Source: Lysobacterales bacterium (GTDB lineage Bacteria > Pseudomonadota > Gammaproteobacteria > Xanthomonadales > Ahniellaceae). From it: DNA of 64,000 nt. Where the stretch lies: the NCBI GenBank assembly GCA_016182785.1, contig JACPFU010000034.1, positions 62,001 through 126,000 on the forward strand, given 5' to 3'. The position numbers were made by a program, and so were the translations under genes. The notes under the pieces are model-generated. The model did not search any database and was not told where the DNA came from. It saw only the letters and a program-made list of their open reading frames with translations. Each line of letters starts with the position of its first letter. Position 1 is the stretch's first letter. Positions 15,762-24,408 of this stretch are shown here, piece by piece.

Positions 15762-18449
15762 ATGAGCCAGATCCACGACCTGTTGAACGACGACCTCGAC
15801 CCGAGCGAGACGCGCGAATGGATGGAGGCGATCAGCGCGGTCATCGGCCGCGACGGTGCCGAACGCGCGCACTTCCTGATGGAGCGCATGGTCGACGAAA
15901 CCCGGCGCGCCGGGGGCCACCTGCCGTTCCCGATGACGACCGACTACGTCAACACCATTCCGCCCTCGCGCGAGGCGAAGTCGGATGGGGACGCCGCACT
16001 GGAATGGCGCATCCGCTCGATCCTGCGCTGGAACGCGATGGCGATGGTGGTGCGCGCGAACCGCAAGCCGGGCGAACTCGGCGGCCACATCTCGTCATTC
16101 GCGTCGAGTGCGACGCTGTATGACGTCGGCTTCAATCATTTCTGGCGCGCGCCGAGCGAGGCGCACCCGGGCGACTTGATCTGTATCCAGGGCCATTCCT
16201 CGCCCGGCATCTATGCGCGTGCGTTCCTCGAAGGCCGCATCAGCGCCGAGCAGTTGGACCGCTATCGCATGGAAGTCGACGGCCACGGCCTGTCCAGCTA
16301 CCCGCACCCGTGGCTGATGCCGGATTTCTGGCAGGCGCCGACGGTGTCGATGGGCCTCGGCCCGATCAGCGCGATCTACCAGGCGCGCTTCTTCAAGTAC
16401 CTCGAACACCGCGGGCTGATGCCCGAGTCCGACCGCAAGGTCTGGTGTTTCATGGGCGACGGTGAATCGGATGAGCCGGAGTCGCTGGGTGCGATCGCGC
16501 TCGCCGGGCGCGAGAAGCTCGACAACCTGGTGTTTGTCGTCAACTGCAACCTGCAGCGCCTCGACGGTCCGGTGCGCGGCAACGGCAAGATCATCCAGGA
16601 ACTCGAAGGCGTGTTCCGCGGCGCCGGCTGGAACGTGCTCAAGGTGATCTGGGGCAGCCACTGGGACGCGCTGCTGCAGCGTGACCCGAACGGCGTGCTG
16701 CGCAAGCTGATGAACGAGACCGTCGACGGCGAATACCAGAACTACAAGGCCTTCGGTGGCGCCTACACGCGCGAGCATTTCTTCGGGAAATACCCGGAGA
16801 CCAAGGCGATGGTGGCCAACCTGTCGGACGACGACATCTGGCACCTCAATCGTGGCGGCCACGATCCGCACAAGCTCTACGCCGCCTATCACGTCGCGTC
16901 GACGCAGAAGGGCATGCCGACCGTGATCCTGGCCAAGACCGTCAAGGGGTACGGCATGGGCGAGGCCGGCGAGGCGCAGAACATCACCCACCAGCAGAAG
17001 AAGATGGACACCGACTCCATCCGCCACTTCCGCGATCGCTTCAAGCTGCCGATCAAGGACGAGGAACTGGAGCAGGTGCCGTTCTACCACCCGGGCGAAG
17101 ACTCGCCGGAAGTGCAGTACATGAAGTCGCGCCGCGCCGCGCTCGGTGGCTCGCTGCCGCAGCGTCGCCGCAAGGCCGACGAGTCGCTGCCGGTGCCGGA
17201 ACTCGCAACCTTCGACCGGCTGCTGAAGTCCTCGGGCGAGCGCGAGATCTCGACCACGATGGCCTTCGTCCAGGCGCTGAACCTGGTGTTGCGCGACAAG
17301 GCAGTGGGTCCGCGCGTGGTGCCGATCGTCGCCGACGAGGCGCGCACTTTCGGCATGGAAGGACTGTTCCGCCAGATCGGCATCTACGCGCCCTTCGGCC
17401 AGCTGTACAAGCCGGTCGATGCCGACCAGCTGATGTACTACCGCGAGGACGCCGCCGGCCAGGTGCTGCAGGAAGGCATCACCGAGGCCGGTGCGATGTG
17501 CTCGTGGCTCGCGGCCGCAACCAGCTACAGCACCAACAACCTGCCGATGCTGCCGTTCTTCATCTTCTACTCGATGTTCGGCATGCAGCGTGTCGGCGAC
17601 CTCGCCTGGCTCGCCGGCGACATGCGCGCGCGCGGCTTCCTGCTCGGCGCGACCAGCGGCCGCACCACGCTGAACGGCGAAGGCCTGCAGCACGAGGACG
17701 GGCATTCGCACCTGCTCGCTTCGGCCATTCCGAATTGCAGGAGCTACGACCCGACGTTCGCGTTCGAGGTGGCGGTGATCCTGCAGGACGGCATGCGTCG
17801 CATGCTGACCGAGCAGGAGGACGGCTACTACTACATCACGCTGATGAACGAGAACTACGCGCATCCGGAGATGCCGCAAGGCGCGGCCGAAGGCATCATC
17901 CGCGGCATGTACCTGCTGAAGGACGCGGGCAAGGCGAAGAAGAACGAGCTGCGCGTGCAGCTGATGGGTTCAGGCACGATCCTGCGCGAGGTGATCGCCG
18001 CGGCCGAGTTGCTGGAAAAGGACTTCGGAGTGAGGTCCGACATCCACAGTTGCCCGAGCTACAACGAGCTGCGCCGCGACGGCGCCGACGTCGAGCGCTG
18101 GAACCGCCTGCACCCGGAAGCCGAGCCGCGCAAGGCCTGGATCACGCGCCAGCTCGAAGGCCGCGACGGCCCCGCCATTGCCGCTACCGACTACGTGCGC
18201 CAGTACGCCGACCAGGTGCGTGCCTACCTGCCCAAGGGCACGAGCTACACCGTGCTCGGCACCGACGGCTTCGGCCGCTCCGACACCCGCGCCAACCTGC
18301 GCCGCTTCTTCGAGGTCGACCGCCACTGGATCGCCCACGCCGCCATCAGTGCACTCGCCGACGAAGGCAAGCTCAAGCGCAGCGACGTCGCCAAGGCGAT
18401 CAAGCTCTACGGCATCGACGTGGCCAAAGCGAATCCGATGACGGTGTGA
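15762..18449 (+). CDS. aceE: Pyruvate dehydrogenase E1 component, homodimeric type
   Basis: An 895-aa thiamine-diphosphate enzyme that decarboxylates pyruvate and acetylates the E2 lipoyl groups. The ThDP/Mg motif GDGESDEPESLGAIALAGREKLDNLVFVVNCN is at about 230-260. Other family regions are HSSPGIYARAF, KTVKGYGMG, the pyrimidine-domain PFFIFYSMFG and the C-terminal GTDGFGRSDTR. Length matches the E. coli enzyme. E2 and E3 genes are not adjacent but lie about 43 kb away (59.5-62.7 kb). The RelA/SpoT-domain gene begins 1 nt after its stop. Confidence 0.97.
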   Translation: MSQIHDLLNDDLDPSETREWMEAISAVIGRDGAERAHFLMERMVDETRRAGGHLPFPMTTDYVNTIPPSREAKSDGDAALEWRIRSILRWNAMAMVVRANRKPGELGGHISSFASSATLYDVGFNHFWRAPSEAHPGDLICIQGHSSPGIYARAFLEGRISAEQLDRYRMEVDGHGLSSYPHPWLMPDFWQAPTVSMGLGPISAIYQARFFKYLEHRGLMPESDRKVWCFMGDGESDEPESLGAIALAGREKLDNLVFVVNCNLQRLDGPVRGNGKIIQELEGVFRGAGWNVLKVIWGSHWDALLQRDPNGVLRKLMNETVDGEYQNYKAFGGAYTREHFFGKYPETKAMVANLSDDDIWHLNRGGHDPHKLYAAYHVASTQKGMPTVILAKTVKGYGMGEAGEAQNITHQQKKMDTDSIRHFRDRFKLPIKDEELEQVPFYHPGEDSPEVQYMKSRRAALGGSLPQRRRKADESLPVPELATFDRLLKSSGEREISTTMAFVQALNLVLRDKAVGPRVVPIVADEARTFGMEGLFRQIGIYAPFGQLYKPVDADQLMYYREDAAGQVLQEGITEAGAMCSWLAAATSYSTNNLPMLPFFIFYSMFGMQRVGDLAWLAGDMRARGFLLGATSGRTTLNGEGLQHEDGHSHLLASAIPNCRSYDPTFAFEVAVILQDGMRRMLTEQEDGYYYITLMNENYAHPEMPQGAAEGIIRGMYLLKDAGKAKKNELRVQLMGSGTILREVIAAAELLEKDFGVRSDIHSCPSYNELRRDGADVERWNRLHPEAEPRKAWITRQLEGRDGPAIAATDYVRQYADQVRAYLPKGTSYTVLGTDGFGRSDTRANLRRFFEVDRHWIAHAAISALADEGKLKRSDVAKAIKLYGIDVAKANPMTV

Positions 18450-18450
18450 C

Positions 18451-19209
18451 GTGCCCGATGCGCTGACTAGGTCGCAGTTGGAAAAGTTAGGGAGGCGGCT
18501 CCGGAAGGACGAGGCCACTCCTCAAGATATGCGATTGTTGGCGGAGTATCGCCGTAGTTTCCTCACGCCCTATCGCGAAGTGATTGCACGAATTGCGAGC
18601 GTTACGCCGTTGGTGCCCAGCGGACGTCCCGCGAAGTCGACCGCGTCTATCGTTAGCAAGCTCCAGCGACAAACCGGAACTTTGCCGCAGATGCAGGACA
18701 TCGCGGGCTGTCGGCTGGTGGTTGAAGGAGTTGCGGAACAGAACTCACTCATAGCGAGCCTGGCGGGAGAATTCTCGGACGCCGAGATTGTGGATCGTAG
18801 AGCCAAGCCTAGTTTTGGTTACCGCGCTGTACATCTGATTGTCGATTCCGCTGGGAGGCCAATAGAGATCCAAGTAAGAACGCGGCTCCAAGATCTTTGG
18901 GCACAGTGTTCGGAGGAGCTGGCATTCTCGGTCGACCCGGCAATCAAGTACGGCGGAGGCCCGGCTCAATTGGTGACGCTACTAGGAAGCTCCTCCAAGC
19001 TCGTTGGAGAAATTGAGGATGCGAACGAATCCATCTCAAACTTCGCTAACGCAGTAGCATTGGCGCGTCGCGTCGGAAAGCTCGACAGCAATCGAATTGA
19101 GGGTTGTGAACTCCAAATTGCAGCCATGAAATCAGAGTTGTCCGAGTACACCTTGACCTTGAGAGATGCACTCATGAAGCTCTCAAACTCGGCGAGCAAG
19201 CGTTCTTGA
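18451..19209 (+). CDS. RelA/SpoT-domain protein, stand-alone alarmone-synthetase-like or toxSAS candidate
   Basis: A 252-aa protein with one RelA/SpoT nucleotidyltransferase domain and no HD hydrolase, TGS or ACT domain. Synthetase motifs are intact: R59-PAK-STASIVSK-LQR (basic ATP-binding segment), QDIAGCRLV with Asp83, RRAKPSFGYRAVH (about 116-128) and IEIQVRTRLQDLW (138-150). A helical tail follows. Such proteins make (p)ppGpp or, as toxSAS toxins, pyrophosphorylate tRNA or adenosine nucleotides. The start is GTG, 1 nt after aceE, with a weak ribosome binding site. Base composition is clearly unlike its neighbours (33/60 G+C at 18841-18900 against 45/60 in aceE at 18121-18180), suggesting transfer. 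Confidence 0.8.
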   Translation: MPDALTRSQLEKLGRRLRKDEATPQDMRLLAEYRRSFLTPYREVIARIASVTPLVPSGRPAKSTASIVSKLQRQTGTLPQMQDIAGCRLVVEGVAEQNSLIASLAGEFSDAEIVDRRAKPSFGYRAVHLIVDSAGRPIEIQVRTRLQDLWAQCSEELAFSVDPAIKYGGGPAQLVTLLGSSSKLVGEIEDANESISNFANAVALARRVGKLDSNRIEGCELQIAAMKSELSEYTLTLRDALMKLSNSASKRS

Positions 19210-19224
19210 GAAGCGAGGGGCCAC

Positions 19225-19461
19225 ATGATCTTTCTAATCGACTATGACCAACGTATCGGCAAATTGGTCTCCTTGCAGGTTTTCTCAGAGGATCAGCGTG
19301 AGCTCGCTGAAGAGACGCGCTTGAACTTGGAGCTCGACTTGCAGGCGGCTGGATTCATGCGCGAAATCGTGACATTGGAAGCGCCGACCGAGGCACATAT
19401 CCGCAAGACCCACCGGCGCTACTTCGAGACGCTGGAAGAATTGGTCAAGTTGGCGAGCTGA
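19225..19461 (+). CDS. Small acidic protein paired with the RelA/SpoT-domain gene
   Basis: A 78-aa protein of no family I can name. It starts 15 nt after the RelA/SpoT gene with a good ribosome binding site (GAGGGG). The N-terminus IFLIDYDQRIGKLVSL looks like two beta strands. A long charged helix follows (EDQRELAEETRLNLELDLQA), then a second helix (THRRYFETLEELVKL). Size, acidity and position would suit an antitoxin or a regulatory partner of the synthetase. This is inference from context; there is no recognisable antitoxin motif. Confidence 0.65.
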   Translation: MIFLIDYDQRIGKLVSLQVFSEDQRELAEETRLNLELDLQAAGFMREIVTLEAPTEAHIRKTHRRYFETLEELVKLAS

Positions 19462-19485
19462 CCGGGACGGCCGGATCGCGGCGGA

Positions 19486-20031
19486 ATGCAAGCCATGCAG
19501 CGAGATGTTCTCGAATTCTGGTTTCGCGAGATCGATCCGAAGCAATGGTGGTCGGTCGATCCTGCGTTCGATACGACGATCCACGAACGGTTCTCTGCGC
19601 TGCATGTTCAGGCGGCGCGCGGCGAGTTGTTTGGCTGGCGCGGCAGTGCGCATGGGCGACTGGCCGAGATCATCGTGCTCGACCAGTTCTCGCGAAACAT
19701 GTTCCGCGGCACGCCGGCGGCATTCGCGCAGGACGGCATGGCGCTGGTGCTGGCGCAAGAAGCCGTCGCCGCAAACGCGCACGAGGCACTGACCGAGATC
19801 GAGCGCGGCTTCCTGCTGCTGCCGTACATGCACAGCGAATCGTGCGCGATCCATGTCGAGGCCGAGCGCCTCTACCGCAACCACGCGCTGCCGCAGAACC
19901 ACGAGTTCGAACTGAAGCACAAGGCGATCATCGACCGCTTCGGTCGCTATCCGCACCGCAATGCCATCCTCGGTCGCCAATCGAGCGCCGAAGAGATCGA
20001 ATTCCTGAAGCAGCCGGGCTCCGGATTCTGA
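19486..20031 (+). CDS. DUF924-family protein
   Basis: A 181-aa all-helical protein of the DUF924 family. Hallmarks are VLEFWFREIDPKQWW at the N-terminus, LAEIIVLDQFSRNMFRGTPAAFAQD, FLLLPYMHSES, and FGRYPHRNAILGRQSSAEEIEFL near the end. The fold resembles TPR-like helical repeats; the biochemical function is unknown. A second ATG two codons in (19495) could also serve as start. High-GC codon use returns here, marking the end of the low-GC insert. Confidence 0.88.
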   Translation: MQAMQRDVLEFWFREIDPKQWWSVDPAFDTTIHERFSALHVQAARGELFGWRGSAHGRLAEIIVLDQFSRNMFRGTPAAFAQDGMALVLAQEAVAANAHEALTEIERGFLLLPYMHSESCAIHVEAERLYRNHALPQNHEFELKHKAIIDRFGRYPHRNAILGRQSSAEEIEFLKQPGSGF

Positions 20032-20070
20032 GCTTCGTGTCACCGGTACCGGCAATCCAATCGGAGTGGA

Positions 20071-20469
20071 TCAAGCCCAATCCGCGATCTTCAGTCCGGA
20101 GATGCGCTGAAATTCCGCGGTGTCGTGGGTGACGAGGGTGAGTTTGCGGCGCAAGGCCTGCGCGGCGATCTGCAGGTCGTAAGGGCCGATCGGGCTGCCC
20201 TTGGCGTCCAGTTCGGCGCGGATCTTCGCGCAGGTTGCCGCGTCGTCGGAGTCGAACTCCAGTTGCCGAAGCGGTGCCAGGAACTCGACCAATGCCAGGC
20301 CGTTGCGCGCCACGGCACTGCTGCGCTGCACGCCGTACCAGAGTTCGTAGACGGTGACGCTGGAAATCGCCAGATCGCTGCTGCGCAGTCGCGCGAGCCG
20401 ATTGGCTACTGCCGGTGGCCGCGCCTTCATCGCGTAGATGCAGATGTTGGTGTCGAGCAGGAAACGCAT
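20071..20469 (-). CDS. vapC: VapC-type PIN-domain toxin
   Basis: A 132-aa PIN-domain ribonuclease. Acidic metal ligands are visible as LLDTNICIYAMK (Asp5), VYELWYG (Glu), IGPYDLQIAAQA (Asp) and LVTHDTAEFQRISGLKIADW at the end, which is the VapC/FitB order. VapC toxins cleave initiator tRNA or rRNA and are neutralised by VapB. Its start codon overlaps the vapB stop by 1 nt, so the pair is coupled. Confidence 0.93.
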   Translation of the reverse strand: MRFLLDTNICIYAMKARPPAVANRLARLRSSDLAISSVTVYELWYGVQRSSAVARNGLALVEFLAPLRQLEFDSDDAATCAKIRAELDAKGSPIGPYDLQIAAQALRRKLTLVTHDTAEFQRISGLKIADWA

Positions 20470-20699
20470 CAGAACTTCCGGCGCTTCTGCATCTTCGGCT
20501 GCTGCCGACCCCCGGCGAACATGTCGTCGGAGAACTTCGCAAGTGCTTCGACGAGCGCGCTGCCGGAAGGCGCGATCGCTTCGAGCACGACGCGGGACCC
20601 GTCCCGGGAAATGCGCACCTGGTCGCCCGGCATGCGGAACTCGCGCGGCAGGCGCACCGCCTGGGATCCACCCGAGCTGAACAGCTTGGCGGTCTTCAT
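20469..20699 (-). CDS. vapB: VapB-type antitoxin (SpoVT/AbrB-like DNA-binding)
   Basis: A 76-aa antitoxin with a swapped-hairpin AbrB-type N-terminus (KTAKLFSSGGSQAVRLPREFRMPGDQVRISRDG). The flexible C-terminal tail (LVEALAKFSDDMFAGGRQQP) is the part that threads into VapC. It is encoded first in the operon and should autorepress through the palindrome at 20714-20734. Confidence 0.92.
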   Translation of the reverse strand: MKTAKLFSSGGSQAVRLPREFRMPGDQVRISRDGSRVVLEAIAPSGSALVEALAKFSDDMFAGGRQQPKMQKRRKF

Positions 20700-20713
20700 G
20701 CGGGACCTCGATT

Positions 20714-20734
20714 GTAGCTATGGGATGTAGCTAC
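20714..20734. promoter_or_regulatory. vapBC operator palindrome
   Basis: GTAGCTA-N7-TAGCTAC is a perfect 21-bp inverted repeat, 15 nt upstream of the vapB start. It overlaps a TACAAT -10 element (minus strand, 20711-20716), the expected place for VapBC autorepression. Confidence 0.65.
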
Positions 20735-20919
20735 GTTAGCACGACGGCCCAGCGGGCGAGCCGCGGAAGCCGGCGCTGGCCTCTGCAGCGCGGCACTTGC
20801 CGAGTTTCCTGGGATGGATGGCGGGGGCGTGCGCGCGGACCGCGCTCGCCGCACTCGGTGCGTGGCCACCCGGCGTGGACGCGCGTCCGTTCGGGAGGAC
20901 GCACGCCAGGCCTGCGGGC

Positions 20920-22035
20920 TCAGAACTTCCAGGTGCCGCCGATGTAGATCGAGTCGTTGCTGGCGTCCTTGCTCGGGATGTTCGAGTTGCGGTCGCGGGT
21001 CTCGTAGCCGGCTTCGATCGTGAGCTGCTTGCCGAAGTCCTTGGCCAGGTTGATGGCGTAGGTGGTGTTGTCGTCCTGGCGGTTCGGCGTCAGGTTCTTG
21101 TGGTCGACCGAGTCGAACTTGAAGCCGAGGCCGAGCGCCATTTCCCACGGCAGCTTGCGCGTGTAGGTGGCTTCCCAGCCCCAGGCATCGGTGTCACGCG
21201 TGACCACGGTCGAGTCTTCCACCTTCGGCGCGTACTTCAGCTTGAAGATGTCGTTGTCACTGGCCTTGAAGTTCGCGCTCAACGCAAGCGTGTCGATGCG
21301 CGAGTCCGGCGAGTCCGGGTTGGTGATGTTCTTGTCCTGGTAGTTGTAGGTGGCGCCGAGCCCGACGCGCTTGGACACCTCGTACTCGTAGGCCAGCGAA
21401 ACCACGAAGGTGCTGACGAACTTGCTGTCGTCCTTCTGCAGCGTCACGTACGACAGCGACGGCTTGAACGAGTGCTTGCTCTTCTTCGGCGCGAACTCGA
21501 ACCCGCTGGTGACCGCCCAGTTGAGCTTGTTCAGGTCGCTGCGGCCGCTGTGCGTGTCGCTGGCCAGCTTGAAGCCGTTGTTCCACGAGGTCGAGCCGTT
21601 GCCGAAGCCGTACTTGTGGCCGAAGCCGAGCTTGGCGGTGACGCGGGTCTGCGAATCGACCACGCTGTCGGCATTCGGATCGATGATGTCGTCGATGCCG
21701 TCGCCGTCCTCGTCGATCGCGTCGCCTTCCTCGATCTCGTCTTCGTCGAGATCGGCATCGACGACGTCGTCGAAGGCATCGTCGAAGTCGTCGTCATCCT
21801 CGTCCTCGTCGCCGGTATCGGCTTCGTCCTCGTCGGCGCCGAATTCCGACAGGTCCGCGAAATCGAACCCATTGCCGGACGACGGTGCCACCGAGATGTT
21901 GTTGTTGGTGCGGTACTGCAGTTCGACATTGCCCTTGAACTTGTGTCCGCTCTTGGACTTGCCGGCGGCGAGCGAGTCGGTGGCAGTACCGAGTGCGGCA
22001 ACGGCCACGGCCAGGAACAACAGATTGCGACGCAT
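20920..22035 (-). CDS. Outer-membrane beta-barrel protein with an acidic, Ca-binding-like loop
   Basis: A 371-aa protein with a signal peptide (MRRNLLFLAVAVAALGTATDSLA). About twelve to fourteen amphipathic beta strands end in IYIGGTWKF with terminal Phe, as in barrel proteins. Between the first strand (GNVELQYRTNNNISVAP) and the second (DSQTRVTAKLGFGHKY), residues about 61-124 form an almost purely Asp/Glu insert. The insert contains DEDGDGIDDIIDPNAD, like thrombospondin type-3 or EF-hand calcium repeats. The loop between strands 1 and 2 should face outside. The start at 22035 is fixed by the signal peptide. Function is unknown. Confidence 0.75.
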   Translation of the reverse strand: MRRNLLFLAVAVAALGTATDSLAAGKSKSGHKFKGNVELQYRTNNNISVAPSSGNGFDFADLSEFGADEDEADTGDEDEDDDDFDDAFDDVVDADLDEDEIEEGDAIDEDGDGIDDIIDPNADSVVDSQTRVTAKLGFGHKYGFGNGSTSWNNGFKLASDTHSGRSDLNKLNWAVTSGFEFAPKKSKHSFKPSLSYVTLQKDDSKFVSTFVVSLAYEYEVSKRVGLGATYNYQDKNITNPDSPDSRIDTLALSANFKASDNDIFKLKYAPKVEDSTVVTRDTDAWGWEATYTRKLPWEMALGLGFKFDSVDHKNLTPNRQDDNTTYAINLAKDFGKQLTIEAGYETRDRNSNIPSKDASNDSIYIGGTWKF

Positions 22036-22308
22036 GGAACCCCCTGATGCAAGATGTGGCCGGCCAGCGCCGGAAATTTCAGCCACGCATCCGCCCACGC
22101 GGACCCGCTGCTGCGAATCGAACCCCTGCGGGCAGCACGCGAAGCTGCGCCCGGCCCATTTCCCGGCGACGATATCGGCCGGCGATTGGCCGGGCAACGA
22201 TGGAGTTGTGACGAAAGTGCATACACTTCGGAGCCGCCCCGCGTCAGCCAACGATTCGCGGTCTGCGAACATGGTTGTGCCATCGTGTGTCACTGGGAGT
22301 ACCCGTCC

Positions 22309-22680
22309 ATGCCCCACCGCAAGCCGATCAACGAAGCTCGGCTCGACCAGATCGTTGCCGATGCAGCGAAGGCGAAGCGCGAACGCGAGAGCGGGTATCG
22401 CGAGCAGGCGCTCGGCATGTATCCGTGGATCTGCGGGCGCTGCGCACGCGAGTTCACGCGCGCAAACGTGCACGAGCTGACCGTGCATCATCGCAACCAC
22501 AACCACGACGACAACCCGGCCGACGGCAGCAACTGGGAGCTGCTGTGCCTGTACTGCCACGACAACGAGCACCAGCGCTACCTCGACCACGATGCCGGCA
22601 GCCTCGGCTCCGGCAGCAAGGTTGCGCCGGCCACCTCGAACCCGTTTGCGGACCTGCGCGCGTTGCTCGGCAAGCGCTGA
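22309..22680 (+). CDS. yajD: HNH nuclease-family protein, YajD-like
   Basis: A 123-aa protein with a compact HNH/zinc core: WICGRCAREF (first CxxC), HELTVHHRNHNHDDNPADGSNWELLCLYCHDNEH. The latter supplies the His-His catalytic pair, Asn, the second CxxC and the closing His. It matches E. coli YajD, a small HNH protein of unknown substrate. The ATG at 22309 begins the conserved region; the upstream in-frame extension is unlikely. Confidence 0.88.
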   Translation: MPHRKPINEARLDQIVADAAKAKRERESGYREQALGMYPWICGRCAREFTRANVHELTVHHRNHNHDDNPADGSNWELLCLYCHDNEHQRYLDHDAGSLGSGSKVAPATSNPFADLRALLGKR

Positions 22681-22718
22681 AGCGTTCGCGCTATTTCATC
22701 GATCCGGGGAGAACATCC

Positions 22719-23321
22719 ATGTTGCGAACGCTTGCTCCTCTCTGTCTGCTGAGCGGCTTGACCGTGTCGGTCGCCGCCGTCGAGGTGGTGCGCTCGCCGG
22801 CGCGCAGCGAAACGATCGAGGTCGAACGTACCGCGCCAGCGCGGCGCGCCAGCGAAGCGGCCGCACCGGGCGACGTGCAGCGCGAGCGGCGGCCGCGGAT
22901 GATTGCGGTGAGCGAGCCGGTGTCCGACTGCGTGCTGTCGAGCGGGCCGTTCGCGCTGCCGGTGGGCACGCGCTCGGTCGATTGGAAGCTGGTCAACCGC
23001 GGCGATGCGACGGCCCGCGTCGAAGTCACCGTGTATCGACTGCGCATCGGTGCCAGCGCCGAGGTGCTGCCGCCCGGCACGCTGCGCCACGACCTGGCAC
23101 CGGCGCACGAAACGCACAACGCCAACAGCGTCGGCGGCAGCCATCCGTTCCAGGCCGGTTCCGATTACGAGGTGGTGGTGCGGCGCGGCGACGCGCGCGT
23201 GCTTCCGGCCGTCTCGTTCTGGTCGGACCACGGCAACACCGAAATCCCCGGGACCCGCATCGGACCGGAAGGCTTCGTTGCGGTCGGCGGCGACTGCCTC
23301 GGTCGCGGCACGCACGACTGA
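22719..23321 (+). CDS. Exported hypothetical protein
   Basis: A 200-aa protein with a signal peptide (MLRTLAPLCLLSGLTVSVAA). A short Arg/Glu-rich linker (EVERTAPARRASEAA) precedes an all-beta domain (DWKLVNRGDATARVEVTVYRL, then SDYEVVVRRGDARVLPAVSFWSD). I do not recognise the family. The motifs resemble an immunoglobulin-like or CARDB-type fold. It lies 38 nt after yajD. Confidence 0.7.
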   Translation: MLRTLAPLCLLSGLTVSVAAVEVVRSPARSETIEVERTAPARRASEAAAPGDVQRERRPRMIAVSEPVSDCVLSSGPFALPVGTRSVDWKLVNRGDATARVEVTVYRLRIGASAEVLPPGTLRHDLAPAHETHNANSVGGSHPFQAGSDYEVVVRRGDARVLPAVSFWSDHGNTEIPGTRIGPEGFVAVGGDCLGRGTHD

Positions 23322-23417
23322 CCCCGCCACGGCATCCGGTCGTTGCATCGATCGCTGCGCTCTGGCCGCAGCCGAGCATGATCGGCGTGGTACGGAAACG
23401 GCGGCGGGAGTTCGATC

Positions 23418-24401
23418 ATGCAGCAGCGAGTTCGGCGTGGTTGGGCGGTGCGGATCGCGGGTCTGGCGTTGGCGCTCGGCAATGTGGCAGCGATGGCGCA
23501 GAGCTTCGAGGTGATCGCGCCAGACCTGCACCTGCTGCGCGGCGCCTTCGTGCCCGGGCAGCAGCCCGACGGCAACAGCGTGATGCTGCGCGGACGCGAC
23601 GGCTGGATCGTGGTCGACAGCGGCCGCCATGCCGCGCACACGCAGGCTCTGCTCGACCACGCCACACAGTCGGGTGTGCCGATCAGCGACATCATCAACA
23701 CCCATTGGCACCTGGACCACGTCAGCGGCAACGTGATGGTGCGCGCCGCGTACCCACGCGCCGAGGTCCATGCGAGCCGCGCCATCATCGATGCCCAGCA
23801 CGGGTTCCTCGCCGACTACCGCAGGCAGCTGGTCGCGCTGGCGGCGGCGCAGCCGCAATCGCCGGAACTGCCGAACTGGGTGGCCGAGATCGAACGCATC
23901 GACCATGGCGCGAGGCTGCACCCGACGTTGCCCGTTCTCGAGAGTGGGCGGCGCAGACTGTCGCGTCGCGACCTCGACCTCCATCTGAGCACGGCTGCCG
24001 CTACCACCGGCGATGTCTGGGTGTACGACGCGGCGTCGCGCACGCTGATCGCCGGCGATCTGGTCACGCTGCCGGTGCCGTTCCTCGACACCGCTTGTCC
24101 GGCCGGTTGGCGCAAGGTGCTGGACGATCTGCGCGATCAGCCGTTCACGCGCCTGGTGCCGGGCCATGGTGCAGTGATGGATCGCAAGGACTTCCGCCGC
24201 TATCGCGTCGGCTTTGCGCACCTGCTCGATTGCGCCGCACGCGCGAGCGAGACCGCGGCCCAGTGCGCGGATCGCTGGATCGCTGATCTGGGCACGTTGC
24301 TGCCGGTCTCCGAGCATGCGCGCACGCGCGAACTGCTCGACTACTACCTGCCGCAGCGACTGCGCGGCGCGGCTGCGAGCGCGGATTGCCCGCGTCGCTG
24401 A
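23418..24401 (+). CDS. Exported MBL-fold metallo-hydrolase
   Basis: A 327-aa metallo-beta-lactamase-fold enzyme with a signal peptide ending near MAQS. The zinc site is complete: THWHLDH (about 95-101), AEVHAS (third-zinc His), LIAGDL (bridging Asp) and VPGHGA. This places it with periplasmic hydrolases of the B3-lactamase or quinohemoprotein-associated (SoxH-like) groups. Substrate is unknown and beta-lactamase activity is not implied. Cysteines near the C-terminus (LLDCAARASETAAQCADRW) may form a disulfide. Confidence 0.88.
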   Translation: MQQRVRRGWAVRIAGLALALGNVAAMAQSFEVIAPDLHLLRGAFVPGQQPDGNSVMLRGRDGWIVVDSGRHAAHTQALLDHATQSGVPISDIINTHWHLDHVSGNVMVRAAYPRAEVHASRAIIDAQHGFLADYRRQLVALAAAQPQSPELPNWVAEIERIDHGARLHPTLPVLESGRRRLSRRDLDLHLSTAAATTGDVWVYDAASRTLIAGDLVTLPVPFLDTACPAGWRKVLDDLRDQPFTRLVPGHGAVMDRKDFRRYRVGFAHLLDCAARASETAAQCADRWIADLGTLLPVSEHARTRELLDYYLPQRLRGAAASADCPRR

Positions 24402-24408
24402 GCGCGAC

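Noticed and set aside
16095-17879. 594-codon minus-strand open frame inside aceE
   Set aside because: Shadow of aceE; the aceE motifs are complete on the other strand.
20735-20919. Possible gene or RNA between vapB and the barrel gene
   Set aside because: GC-rich sequence with weak stems only; no start, ribosome binding site or conserved RNA shape is seen.
23418-24401. Beta-lactamase resistance gene
   Set aside because: The zinc motifs are shared by all exported MBL-fold hydrolases. Nothing specific to beta-lactamases is visible, and the BlaI pair is 7 kb away.
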